From: CALMZY01 sp052033915
Lineage (GTDB): Bacteria > Verrucomicrobiota > Kiritimatiellia > CAIQIC01 > JAGNIJ01
Direction: 5' to 3'
Length of the DNA: 55,865 nt
NCBI GenBank assembly: GCA_052033915.1
Contig: JBPOJF010000021.1
Span: forward strand, 1-55,865
Shown here: positions 24,626-32,331 of the stretch, one piece after another
Layout: each line of letters starts with the position of its first letter
Numbering within the stretch: the stretch's first letter is position 1
The notes under the pieces: model-generated
What the model saw: the letters and a program-made list of their open reading frames with translations, nothing else
Database searches by the model: none
What the model was told of the DNA's origin: nothing
Translations under genes and position numbers: made by a program

Positions 24626-24737
24626 CCGGTTATGAACGGAAACCGGCATGCGGGTTGGCGCGACGGGGTCCCCAGTCGGGACTGACGCCTTCCGACTGCT
24701 GTGCGGACCCCGGTGAAACAACCGGGGCTTTTTTTTT
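24626..24737 (+). promoter_or_regulatory. Structured leader with alternative hairpins upstream of hisI-trpEG
   Basis: Three hairpins can be drawn. P1: CCGGTT (24626-24631) with AACCGG (24641-24646). P2, a nested stem: GGGGTCC (24665-24671) with GGACCCC (24705-24711), enclosing CAGTCGG (24673-24679) with CCGACTG (24692-24698). P3, the terminator: CCCCGG (24708-24713) with CCGGGG (24722-24727). P2 and P3 share bases 24708-24711 and cannot both form, as expected for an attenuator or riboswitch. No known riboswitch class was recognised, and there is no Trp- or His-rich leader peptide. Confidence 0.5.
24708..24737 (+). terminator. Rho-independent terminator upstream of hisI
   Basis: CCCCGG, an 8-base loop and CCGGGG are followed by a run of nine T (24729-24737). 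This is the clearest intrinsic terminator in the window. It either ends the response-regulator transcript or attenuates hisI-trpEG, since it lies about 75 bases before the hisI start. Confidence 0.85.
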
Positions 24738-24810
24738 GGAGCGATGGAGTCCGGGAGGAATGGAGTGTCGCGAAAATCTCCGATGTCTCCATTTCCGTCG
24801 AAGGGGAGCC

Positions 24811-25221
24811 ATGAGCCATATCGAAGAAACAACAGAGCTGAAGCTCGACTGGAAGAAACTCGAGAAGGCGGTCGCGTCCAGCCCGGGCATCGTGCCGGCG
24901 GCAGTCCAGAACGCGGACACGGATGAAGTCATTCTCGTCGCGTACACGAACGAACTCGCGTTCCGGAAATCCGTGGAAACGCGTTCGCTGGTTCTCTGGA
25001 GCACGTCGCGCAACGAGCTGTGGGAAAAGGGCAAAACATCCGGCGAGACGTTCGATCTGATCGAGGTTCGCGTGAACTGCGAACAGAACTCCCTGCTCTA
25101 CCGCGTTCGCCCGCGCCGCGGCGGCATCTGCCACACGAAGAATCGGAAGGGCGAGCCGAGGAATTGCTATTACCGCAAGCTGGATTTGGCCGGCGGAAAA
25201 CTGGAGAACACGGATCCGTAA
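24811..25221 (+). CDS. hisI: Phosphoribosyl-AMP cyclohydrolase-like protein (variant metal site)
   Basis: The 136-residue protein matches stand-alone HisI, which opens the adenine ring of PR-AMP in histidine synthesis. Recognisable segments are GIVPAAVQNADTDEVILVAYTNE, LWSTSRNELWEKGKTSGE and CHTKNRKGEPRNCYYRKL. The canonical DCDxD magnesium motif reads NCEQN (89-93), so all three Asp are changed, while the zinc cysteines (Cys90, Cys107, Cys119) are all kept. The CHTG...SCF loop is also six residues longer than usual. It may be an active subfamily variant or have another function. ATG 24811 has AAGGGGAG just upstream. It is followed by trpE, not by his genes. Confidence 0.75.
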   Translation: MSHIEETTELKLDWKKLEKAVASSPGIVPAAVQNADTDEVILVAYTNELAFRKSVETRSLVLWSTSRNELWEKGKTSGETFDLIEVRVNCEQNSLLYRVRPRRGGICHTKNRKGEPRNCYYRKLDLAGGKLENTDP

Positions 25222-25237
25222 ACGTTATTGATCAATC

Positions 25238-25265
25238 GTCCGTTGTCAGTTGTCCGGCAACGGAC
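25238..25265 (+). repeat. Hairpin between hisI and trpE
   Basis: GTCCGTTG (25238-25245) pairs with CAACGGAC (25258-25265) around a 12-base loop, starting 16 bases after the hisI stop. A further GTTGTC/GACAAC pairing overlaps it. It is of the same post-stop type as the other intergenic hairpins, with no T-run. Confidence 0.5.
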
Positions 25266-25280
25266 CCAGGACAACGAAAT

Positions 25281-26810
25281 ATGTCGTACACACCCGACAA
25301 GAAAACCTTCCTCGAACAAGCGGACCACGGCAACCTCGTCCCCGTGTGGCGCGAGTTGTTGGCGGACATGGACTCGCCGGTATCGGCCTATGACAAGGTG
25401 CGCGAGCACCTGCGGAAAAAAGACAACGCCTCGCATACGTTCCTGCTGGAAAGCGTGGAGGGCGGCGAAAGCGTCGGCCGCTACTCGTTCATCGGCGGCG
25501 CGCCCCGGGCCATTCTCCGCGCGTACGGACGGCGGGTCACGCTCCAGGAACCCGGCCAGGCCGAGAAGACGCTGACGGAAAACGGCGACCCGCTGAACGA
25601 GATCAAGCGCTACATGGCGCGTTTCAAGCCGGTGAGCGACCGGCGCCTGCCCCGTTTCACCGGCGGCGCCGTCGGATTCCTCGGATACGACTGCGTTTCG
25701 TTCTTCGAGAAGAAGGCGCCGACCCGTTCCGACCATGCCCTGCGCGCGCCGGACATGGTCTTCATGATCACCGATGCGCTGATCATCTTCGACCGCGTCC
25801 GGCACAGCGTGAGAATCATCGCCAATGCGTTCATCAACGGCGACGCGGGCCAGGCGTACGACAGCGCGGTCCACACGATCGATTCCCTCTGTGCGGCGCT
25901 CCGCTCGCCGAAATCCAGTTCGATGATCGACAGCGGCGCGTACCTCGGCGAGATCGTCCCGGAATCCAACACGAGCCGCGAGGAATTCGTGGCCGCCGTC
26001 GAAAAGACAAAGGCGTACATCCGCGCCGGCGACATCATCCAGGCCGTCCTGTCCCAGCGGTTCGAGACGGAGTGCTCGGCGGATTCGCTGGACGTGTACC
26101 GCGCGCTCCGGTCGATCAATCCCTCGCCCTACATGTTCTGTCTCGACCTCGGCGACAGCGCGTTGGTGGGTTCGTCGCCGGAGGTCCACGTGCGCAGCGA
26201 GGACGGCTTCGCCGAACTCCGTCCCATCGCCGGAACGCGGCCGCGGTCGGACGATCCCGCGCAGGACGCGAAGCTCGCGGAAGAACTGCTCGCGGACCCG
26301 AAGGAGCGCGCGGAGCACATCATGCTGGTGGACCTCGCGCGCAACGACCTGGGCCGCGTCTGCCGGTTCGGCACGGTCCGGACGCCGGAGCTGATGGTCA
26401 TCGAGCGTTACAGCCACGTGATGCACATCGTCTCCGACGTCACCGGCGAACTGCGGCCGGACACGGATGTCTACGATCTGATGCGCGCGACGTTCCCGGC
26501 CGGCACGGTCAGCGGCGCCCCGAAGATTCGCGCGATGGAGATCATCGCGGAACTCGAGAAGGCAAAACGCGGACCGTACGCCGGCGCCGTGGGGTACTTC
26601 AGCTTCGGCGGGAACCTCGACTCGTGCATCACGATCCGGACGATCATCCTGGACCTCGGCCAGGCCTATGTGCAGGCGGGGGCGGGCATCGTGGCGGATT
26701 CGGATCCGAACACCGAGTACGAGGAAACGCGAAACAAGGCCCGGGGGATGTTCAAGGCGCTGGCGCTCGCGCGTCATTTCGCGGCGGCCCGAAAGGCTGG
26801 GAGAAAATGA
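25281..26810 (+). CDS. trpE: Anthranilate synthase component I
   Basis: Makes anthranilate from chorismate with ammonia supplied by TrpG, the first committed step of tryptophan synthesis. It is 509 residues long. The N-terminal regulatory part has the Trp-binding LLES motif (TFLLESVEGGESVGRYSFIG), so feedback inhibition by tryptophan is expected. The chorismate-binding domain carries IRAGDIIQAVLSQRF, PSPYMFCLDLG, ELRPIAGTRPR, EHIMLVDLARNDLGRV, FPAGTVSGAPKIRAMEII and QAGAGIVADSDPNTEYEE. ATG 25281 begins MSYTPDKK. The stop overlaps the trpG start as ATGA. No other trp genes are in the window. Confidence 0.96.
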   Translation: MSYTPDKKTFLEQADHGNLVPVWRELLADMDSPVSAYDKVREHLRKKDNASHTFLLESVEGGESVGRYSFIGGAPRAILRAYGRRVTLQEPGQAEKTLTENGDPLNEIKRYMARFKPVSDRRLPRFTGGAVGFLGYDCVSFFEKKAPTRSDHALRAPDMVFMITDALIIFDRVRHSVRIIANAFINGDAGQAYDSAVHTIDSLCAALRSPKSSSMIDSGAYLGEIVPESNTSREEFVAAVEKTKAYIRAGDIIQAVLSQRFETECSADSLDVYRALRSINPSPYMFCLDLGDSALVGSSPEVHVRSEDGFAELRPIAGTRPRSDDPAQDAKLAEELLADPKERAEHIMLVDLARNDLGRVCRFGTVRTPELMVIERYSHVMHIVSDVTGELRPDTDVYDLMRATFPAGTVSGAPKIRAMEIIAELEKAKRGPYAGAVGYFSFGGNLDSCITIRTIILDLGQAYVQAGAGIVADSDPNTEYEETRNKARGMFKALALARHFAAARKAGRK

Positions 26811-27370
26811 TTCTGGTCATCGATAACTACGACTCGTTCACCTACAACCTGGTGCAATATCTCGGTGAACGGGGCGCTGAAATCCGCGTGGTCCGTAATG
26901 ACGAAGCCTCCGTGGACGATCTCGCGGCCCTCAAGCCCGCGAAGCTGCTGGTCAGCCCGGGGCCGTGCACCCCGTCGGAGGCGGGCATCTCCTGCGCGGC
27001 CATTGCGCGGTTCGGACCGGTCATCCCGACGCTGGGCGTCTGCCTCGGCCACCAGGCGATCGGCCAGGTCTATGGCGGAAAGGTGGTCCGCGCCGGCCGG
27101 CTGATGCACGGAAAGACCTCCCCGATCCGCCACAACGGCCAGGGCGTGTTCAAAGACATGCCGAACCCTTTCGAGGCCATCCGCTACCATTCCCTGCTGA
27201 TCGAACGCGCGTCCCTGCCCGCCGACCTGGAGATCACGGCGGATACGGAAGAGGGCGAGATCATGGGGCTGCGGCACAAAAAACACCCGGTCTACGGCGT
27301 GCAGTTTCACCCGGAATCGATCCTGACGCAGAACGGCCGGCAAATCCTTGTGAACTTCCTCGGTCTGTAA
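26807..27370 (+). CDS. trpG: Anthranilate synthase component II (glutamine amidotransferase)
   Basis: Class I glutaminase subunit that feeds ammonia to TrpE; it may also serve aminodeoxychorismate synthase (PabA), as dual-use TrpG/PabA proteins are common. It is 187 residues long. The start MILVIDNYDSFTYNLVQYL is characteristic. The catalytic Cys is in TLGVCLGHQAIG, and the His-Glu pair is in YGVQFHPESILT. The oxyanion-region motif LLVSPGPCTPSEAG is present. The start overlaps the trpE stop by four bases, so the two subunits are translationally coupled. Confidence 0.95.
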   Translation: MILVIDNYDSFTYNLVQYLGERGAEIRVVRNDEASVDDLAALKPAKLLVSPGPCTPSEAGISCAAIARFGPVIPTLGVCLGHQAIGQVYGGKVVRAGRLMHGKTSPIRHNGQGVFKDMPNPFEAIRYHSLLIERASLPADLEITADTEEGEIMGLRHKKHPVYGVQFHPESILTQNGRQILVNFLGL

Positions 27371-27394
27371 CCGCCGGCCCGCTGTTGACTGCGC

Positions 27395-27423
27395 TTGTCA
27401 CCCCGGTGCGGATGCCGTATTTT
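27395..27423 (+). promoter_or_regulatory. Promoter of the TPR-larB-larC-GH10 run
   Basis: TTGTCA (27395-27400, five of six consensus bases) and TATTTT (27418-27423) are separated by 17 bases. The expected transcription start (about 27430) is only a few bases before ATG 27435, so the message would be nearly leaderless. Confidence 0.5.
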
Positions 27424-27434
27424 CCGGAAGAATC

Positions 27435-28517
27435 ATGGACGAACGCCGGAACATCTATCAAACGCCCGAACCGGAACCGAAGAAGGAAGGCGACCTGCCG
27501 CGTCACGACATGACGCCCGCGGAATTCCGCGCGCGATCCGTGCGCAACACCGTCGTCTTCTCGGCGGTCATGCTCGTGCTGCTCGGCGCGGCCACATGGA
27601 TCATCTCCCTCCAGGACGGGAAGAGCAAGGTGTCCGTCCCGGAGGAACCCCCCGCCAAGCTTCCGATGCTGACCATGTCGACCCCGTTGATCATGAGCAA
27701 CCTGACGCCGGCGCGTTTGTCCGCCCCCCGGATCGCGGAAGGGCTCTCCGAGGAAGAAGCGGCGGACGTCGATCCGGAGCGGATGGCCGGTGCCATGGGT
27801 GAAACGCGCATCGCGAACGACTATCTCATGGCGCGGGACCTGGAGAAGGCGGAGGCGCACGCGCGGAAGGCGCTGGAGATCTGGCCGAACATGAATGCCG
27901 CGCTGCGAATGCTCGGCGTGATACACACCCAGCGCGGACAATTCGACCAGGCCATCCTCGAACTTGAAAAAGTTCTGAAGAAGGATCCGTTCAGCGCAGA
28001 GACCTACAACAACCTCGCCACGGCCTACATGCAGAAGGGACAGATGGACAAGGCCGAGGAACTGCTGAATACCTCCCTACAGATCACCCCGGACTACTAC
28101 ATCGCGTTTCTCAACCTCGGGCTCCTGAACCTCGCGCGAGGCCGGTACGACGCGGCGGCGGATTACCTGGAACGCGCGATCGAGCAGGTGCCCAACGATC
28201 CGTCCCCGCGCAACAACCTCGCGGTCTCCCTGATGCGCATCGGGCGCTATGACGAGGCTCGGAAACACCTGCGGTTCCTCATCGACCGGAATCCGAATGT
28301 GCCGAACGGGTACTTCAATCTGGCCATCACCTACGTGCTCGAAAACAATTACCCGGAGGCCATGAACTGGATTCGGCGGGGCGCCCGGCTCTGCTCGCCC
28401 ATGACCTGCCGGCGATTCCTGTCTGACAACGACTTCAACCCCATGCGGGACTATCCGGACTTCAAGAAACTGGCGGAAAGTCTCTCGCCCAACGCCCCTT
28501 CAGCACCCGGAAGCTAG
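27435..28517 (+). CDS. Membrane-anchored TPR-repeat protein
   Basis: The 360-residue protein has a cytoplasmic N-terminus (about 37 residues, basic), one membrane segment (about 39-58, VVFSAVMLVLLGAATWII) and a periplasmic region. From about 125 to 330 there are tandem tetratricopeptide repeats, for example NAALRMLGVIHTQRGQFDQAILELEKVL, AETYNNLATAYMQKGQMDKAEELL and PSPRNNLAVSLMRIGRYDEARKHL. TPRs bind other proteins; the partner is unknown. It sits one base before larB and may share its transcript, but no nickel role is implied by the sequence. Confidence 0.85.
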   Translation: MDERRNIYQTPEPEPKKEGDLPRHDMTPAEFRARSVRNTVVFSAVMLVLLGAATWIISLQDGKSKVSVPEEPPAKLPMLTMSTPLIMSNLTPARLSAPRIAEGLSEEEAADVDPERMAGAMGETRIANDYLMARDLEKAEAHARKALEIWPNMNAALRMLGVIHTQRGQFDQAILELEKVLKKDPFSAETYNNLATAYMQKGQMDKAEELLNTSLQITPDYYIAFLNLGLLNLARGRYDAAADYLERAIEQVPNDPSPRNNLAVSLMRIGRYDEARKHLRFLIDRNPNVPNGYFNLAITYVLENNYPEAMNWIRRGARLCSPMTCRRFLSDNDFNPMRDYPDFKKLAESLSPNAPSAPGS

Positions 28518-28518
28518 A

Positions 28519-29280
28519 ATGCCGATACCATCCGAGAGGGAATCCATTTTGAACCAAGTGGCCGCCGGCAAACTGTCGGTGAAGGCGGCGCTCCGTCTGC
28601 TCCATCCCCCCGCGGAGAACAACCTGGGATTCGCCCGCCTGGACCTCGACCGGCGTCGAAGGAAGGGCATTCCGGAAGTCATTTACTCGGCCGGAAAAAC
28701 GCCGCAGCAGATCGTCCGGATCATCGCCGCGCTCAAGAAAGCGCGCCAGAACGTGCTTTGCACGCGCGCCACGCGCGAGATGTACCATGCGGTCCGGAAG
28801 GCGTACCCGCGCGCGGTCTTCCACGAGGCGGCGCGAATGATCTCGCTGGACGTGACGGCGCGGCCGAAGGCGGCGGGCCGGGTGTCCGTGGTCTGCGCCG
28901 GCACCTCCGACATTCCCGTGGCCGAGGAGGCCGCGTTGACGGCCGAGTGGATGGGGGCGCGCGTTGAACGAATCACCGATGTCGGCGTGGCGGGGCTGCA
29001 CCGGCTGGTACATCACCTGGATACCCTGCGCTCGTCGCGCGCGGTCGTCGTCGTCGCGGGCATGGAAGGCGCCCTGCCGTCCGTCGTCGGCGGGCTGATC
29101 GACCGCCCGATCGTGGCGGTTCCCACCAGCGTGGGCTACGGAACGAGCATGCAGGGCGTGGCCGCCCTGCTGGCGATGCTCAATACCTGCGTGCCGGGCA
29201 TTTCCGTGGTCAATATCGACAACGGCTTCGGCGCCGGTGTCGTGGCCGCGCTGATCAACAGGATTGGGGAGACGAAGTAA
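28519..29280 (+). CDS. larB: Pyridinium-3,5-biscarboxylic acid mononucleotide synthase (LarB)
   Basis: LarB carboxylates and hydrolyses nicotinic acid adenine dinucleotide, the first step to the nickel-pincer cofactor used by lactate racemase and related epimerases. The 253-residue protein starts with the helical LNQVAAGKLSVKAALRLL, then the AIRC/PurE-like domain: PEVIYSAGKTPQQIVRI, VVCAGTSDIPVAEEAALTAEW, VVVVAGMEGALPSVVGGLI and PTSVGYGTSMQGVAALLAMLNTC. The length is typical. It is followed by a 109-base gap with a hairpin and then larC. larE and larA are not nearby. Confidence 0.93.
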   Translation: MPIPSERESILNQVAAGKLSVKAALRLLHPPAENNLGFARLDLDRRRRKGIPEVIYSAGKTPQQIVRIIAALKKARQNVLCTRATREMYHAVRKAYPRAVFHEAARMISLDVTARPKAAGRVSVVCAGTSDIPVAEEAALTAEWMGARVERITDVGVAGLHRLVHHLDTLRSSRAVVVVAGMEGALPSVVGGLIDRPIVAVPTSVGYGTSMQGVAALLAMLNTCVPGISVVNIDNGFGAGVVAALINRIGETK

Positions 29281-29295
29281 TGGAATGCCGGAATC

Positions 29296-29362
29296 AGGGA
29301 TGGAGGAGAAAAGGCGCACAGCTCGTGTTTTCCGCTTTTCAATACCCCAGCACTCCATCCCT
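29296..29362 (+). repeat. Hairpin between larB and larC
   Basis: AGGGATGGAG (29296-29305) pairs perfectly with CTCCATCCCT (29353-29362); inside, GAAAAG (29308-29313) pairs with CTTTTC (29335-29340). It starts 15 bases after the larB stop, has no T-run, and is of the same post-stop type as the other gap hairpins. Confidence 0.6.
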
Positions 29363-29389
29363 CCGCCCCTCCAAGGAAGATCTTCGGGC

Positions 29390-30568
29390 ATGAAACTCCT
29401 TCACTTCGAGATGATCGGCGGCGCGAGCGGCGACATGATCCTCGGCGCCCTGATCGGGCTGGGCGTGGATCCGAAGCGCCTCGTCCAGGAACTCTCCAGC
29501 CTTCCCGTCGAGCCGCTCGATATCGAGGCCGCGCCGGTTCAGGACGGCAAGATCCACGGCCTGCGGGTCGCCGTCCGCGTGCATGAACACACGCATCATC
29601 ACGCCCGGCATCTCCGGGACATCGAAAAAATTGTCGCAGACAGCCGACTCCCCCCGGCCGTGAAGGAGTCGAGCCTGAAGGTCTTTCGCCGGCTCGGAGC
29701 GGCCGAGGCCAAGGTGCACGGGACAACCCTCGACCAGGTCCATTTCCACGAAGTCGGGGCTCTCGATTCCATCATCGACATCGTCGGCTCCTGCCTCGGT
29801 CTGCACCTGCTGGGCGTGGACGAGGTGGTCGTCGGACCCTTCCCGGCCGGCCGCGGGACCCTCGAATGCGAACACGGCACATTCCCGAATCCCGCGCCCG
29901 CGACGCTGGAGTTGTTGCAGGGGTTCCCGATGGTTCAGACGGATGAAACGAAGGAACTGGTGACCCCGACGGGCGCGGCGCTCCTGACCACGTGGCGGAA
30001 TCGCGAGCGCGCTCCGGACGGCAGCCGGATCCTGAACACCGCCTACAGTTTCGGACACCGGACGCTGGAACAACGGCCGAACCTTCTTCGCGCCGTCCTG
30101 ATGGAAACGGAATCGGACGCCCGCTCCGGAACCTGCCTCGTGATGGAATGCAACGTGGACGACACGACGCCGGAACTGCTGGGGTCGCTGACCCGGCAAC
30201 TCATGGACGCCGGCGCGCTGGACGCGTTCACCACGTCCGTCCAGATGAAAAAACAGCGCCCCGGAACCCTGTTGACTGTTCTCTGCGAATCGGGGACGCG
30301 GGATGCGCTGGCGGATCTGATTTTCAGGGAGAGCACGACGTTCGGCATCCGGGAGCATGTCACGCACCGCACCATGCTCACCCGGCGCACGGTGGAAGTC
30401 GCCACACGCTACGGGGCGATCCGCATCAAGATCGGCCGGTGGAAAGGCCAGGATGTGACGTTTGCGCCGGAGATGGAGGATTGCATCCGGAGAGCCGGGG
30501 AACACAACGCGCCGGTCCGGTCCGTTTACGAAGCTGCAGCGGAGGCGGCGGCTTCCTTGCGCCGCTGA
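29390..30568 (+). CDS. larC: Nickel-pincer cofactor nickel insertase (LarC)
   Basis: LarC inserts nickel into the pyridinium-bisthiocarboxylate ligand in a CTP-dependent reaction to finish the nickel-pincer cofactor. The 392-residue protein has the typical start (MKLLHFEMIGGASGDMILGALIGLG), a His-rich nickel-binding stretch HEHTHHHARH (about 64-73), HGTTLDQVHFHEVGALDSIIDI, and the C-terminal half with ECNVDDTTPELLG and KKQRPGTLL. Unlike Lactobacillus plantarum, where larC is made by a programmed frameshift, it is a single continuous frame here. ATG 29390 is used. The upstream open frame covers the hairpin region and is not expected to be translated. Confidence 0.94.
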   Translation: MKLLHFEMIGGASGDMILGALIGLGVDPKRLVQELSSLPVEPLDIEAAPVQDGKIHGLRVAVRVHEHTHHHARHLRDIEKIVADSRLPPAVKESSLKVFRRLGAAEAKVHGTTLDQVHFHEVGALDSIIDIVGSCLGLHLLGVDEVVVGPFPAGRGTLECEHGTFPNPAPATLELLQGFPMVQTDETKELVTPTGAALLTTWRNRERAPDGSRILNTAYSFGHRTLEQRPNLLRAVLMETESDARSGTCLVMECNVDDTTPELLGSLTRQLMDAGALDAFTTSVQMKKQRPGTLLTVLCESGTRDALADLIFRESTTFGIREHVTHRTMLTRRTVEVATRYGAIRIKIGRWKGQDVTFAPEMEDCIRRAGEHNAPVRSVYEAAAEAAASLRR

Positions 30569-30591
30569 CCGGACCGCGCCAGGAGTTTTTT

Positions 30592-32331
30592 ATGCAGAGA
30601 ATACGACCGCTGATCCTTGCATTGGGCTTGACCGCTTTTTCGGTCCTTCCGTCCGCCGCAAATCCGCTGACGGTGGCCGTGTCCAACTTCTGCGAGATCT
30701 CGAAAGGAACCGTCCTGAACAATGCGTGCGCGTTTTTCGAGAACGGCTCCGCGACGTGCGCGCTCAGATTCTTCGACGAAAAGCCCTGCGCCTTCATTGT
30801 CGTCGCGCGCGGCGAGCGGGGCGGCGGCGCCTGGCCCGAGCTTAAAGTCCGTTTCGACGGCGAAGAGCTCTTCAAGACGCAAATCGCCTCGGCCGACTGG
30901 GCCACGTACACCTTCGTTTCCTCGGTCGCCACCGGCACGCACACCGTCAGCGTCTGTTTTGAAAACGACTGCCTGACGGACGGCGAGAATCGCAACCTGT
31001 TCGTCTCGGGCCTGACGATCCTCCCGGCGGCGCGGGCCAATGCTCCCTCTCTTCTCACAGCCGACGAGTACCGGTCTTTCCTCGATGACCGGCGCGGGGC
31101 GCTGATTCGAGAGACCGAAGAGCGGATCGAAGCGATCCGAAAGGGAAACCTAGCCGTCCAGGTGCTCGATTCGCAAGGCCGTCCGGTATCGAACGCCCAG
31201 GTGACCGTCACCCAGACGCGCCACGAATTCCCGTTCGGCGCCGCGCTCGTTTCGGACCTGTTCACGCCCGGGGCCAACCACCCGGAGGCCATCGCGTACC
31301 GGGCCCAGGTCAAGAAGTACTTCAACCATGCCGTGACCGAGAACGCGCTGAACTGGCCCGACATGGAACCGAAGAAGGACGAGGTTCACTACGAGGTTGT
31401 GGATGCCATGGCCGGCTGGTGCCGGGCGAACGGGATCTCCCTGCGCGGACACAGCCTCTTCTGGAGCTGCTTTATGCCGGAGTGGGCCAACGCCCTGTCG
31501 GATGTGGACCTCCGGTTCGCGATCATGCGGCGCGCGCGGAATGTCGTGGGGCATTACCGCGGACTCATCGACGAATTCGATGTGAGCAATGAAATGCTGC
31601 ACTGCACCCATCTCAACCAGCGTCTGGGCGACTCCATTTTCCGCCAGATGTGCGCGGAGGCGTCCGGCGCCAATCCCGACGCGGTGCTGTACGTGAACGA
31701 TTATGGAATCCTCGAGGGCGACGAACTGGGCCGGTACGAAGAGCAGATCCGCCGTCTTCTCGAAATGGGCGCGCCCGTCGGCGGAATCGGCGTGCAGGCC
31801 CACTTCAGCGGCGCGGCGGACCCGGGACATATCCGGAGATCGCTCGACGCGCTTGCGAAATTCAACCTCCCGGTGAAGATCACCGAATTCGACTGCGCGG
31901 CGGCCGACGAGGCCGTCCAGGCGCGAACGCTGGAAGACGTGTACCGGATCGCCTTCGCCCATGAGGCGGTGGACGGCATTCTGATGTGGGGCTTCTGGGA
32001 AAAGCGGTGCCGGAAGCCCGAGACGGCGATCCTGCGCGCGGACTTTTCCAAAAAGCCGGCCGGCGAAATGTACGAACAGCTTGTCTTCAGCAACTGGTGG
32101 ACCCGCGCGGAAGGGCAGACCTCGGGCGAGGGACTCTTTTCATGCCGCGCGTTTTTCGGCGATCTGAACGTCACCGTGAGGCCGGAAACCGGATCCGAGG
32201 TACAGCAGAAAGTGGCGCTCCGGAAATCGGCGGGCCAGGCGTCGGTGGAAATCCGCCTCGCGGAGGAGCCGGCGGGAACGTCGAAGCCGGATGCCGATCC
32301 CTTGGATGAGAGCAAGTCCGTCCAACGCTAA
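30592..32331 (+). CDS. Secreted GH10 beta-1,4-xylanase with N-terminal xylan-binding module
   Basis: The 579-residue protein has a signal peptide (MQRIRPLILALGLTAFSVLPSAA). Residues about 25-145 form a CBM36/60-like module (VVARGERGGGAWPELKVRFDG, GTHTVSVCFENDC, DGENRNLFVSGLTI), whose relatives bind xylan with calcium. Residues 185-215 link to the GH10 barrel. The catalytic pair is Glu334 in DEFDVSNEMLH (acid/base) and Glu432 in VKITEFDC (nucleophile); NWPDMEP, LRGHSLFW and VGGIGVQAHF are further GH10 marks. A C-terminal tail of about 70 residues is unassigned. AGGAG lies 6 bases before ATG 30592. The stop overlaps the convergent nadK stop. Confidence 0.92.
   Translation: MQRIRPLILALGLTAFSVLPSAANPLTVAVSNFCEISKGTVLNNACAFFENGSATCALRFFDEKPCAFIVVARGERGGGAWPELKVRFDGEELFKTQIASADWATYTFVSSVATGTHTVSVCFENDCLTDGENRNLFVSGLTILPAARANAPSLLTADEYRSFLDDRRGALIRETEERIEAIRKGNLAVQVLDSQGRPVSNAQVTVTQTRHEFPFGAALVSDLFTPGANHPEAIAYRAQVKKYFNHAVTENALNWPDMEPKKDEVHYEVVDAMAGWCRANGISLRGHSLFWSCFMPEWANALSDVDLRFAIMRRARNVVGHYRGLIDEFDVSNEMLHCTHLNQRLGDSIFRQMCAEASGANPDAVLYVNDYGILEGDELGRYEEQIRRLLEMGAPVGGIGVQAHFSGAADPGHIRRSLDALAKFNLPVKITEFDCAAADEAVQARTLEDVYRIAFAHEAVDGILMWGFWEKRCRKPETAILRADFSKKPAGEMYEQLVFSNWWTRAEGQTSGEGLFSCRAFFGDLNVTVRPETGSEVQQKVALRKSAGQASVEIRLAEEPAGTSKPDADPLDESKSVQR

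Noticed and set aside
24632..24685. Leader peptide MNGNRHAGWRDGVPSRD as a classical trp or his attenuator
   Set aside because: Only one Trp and one His, and no ribosome binding site; insufficient for ribosome-stalling control.
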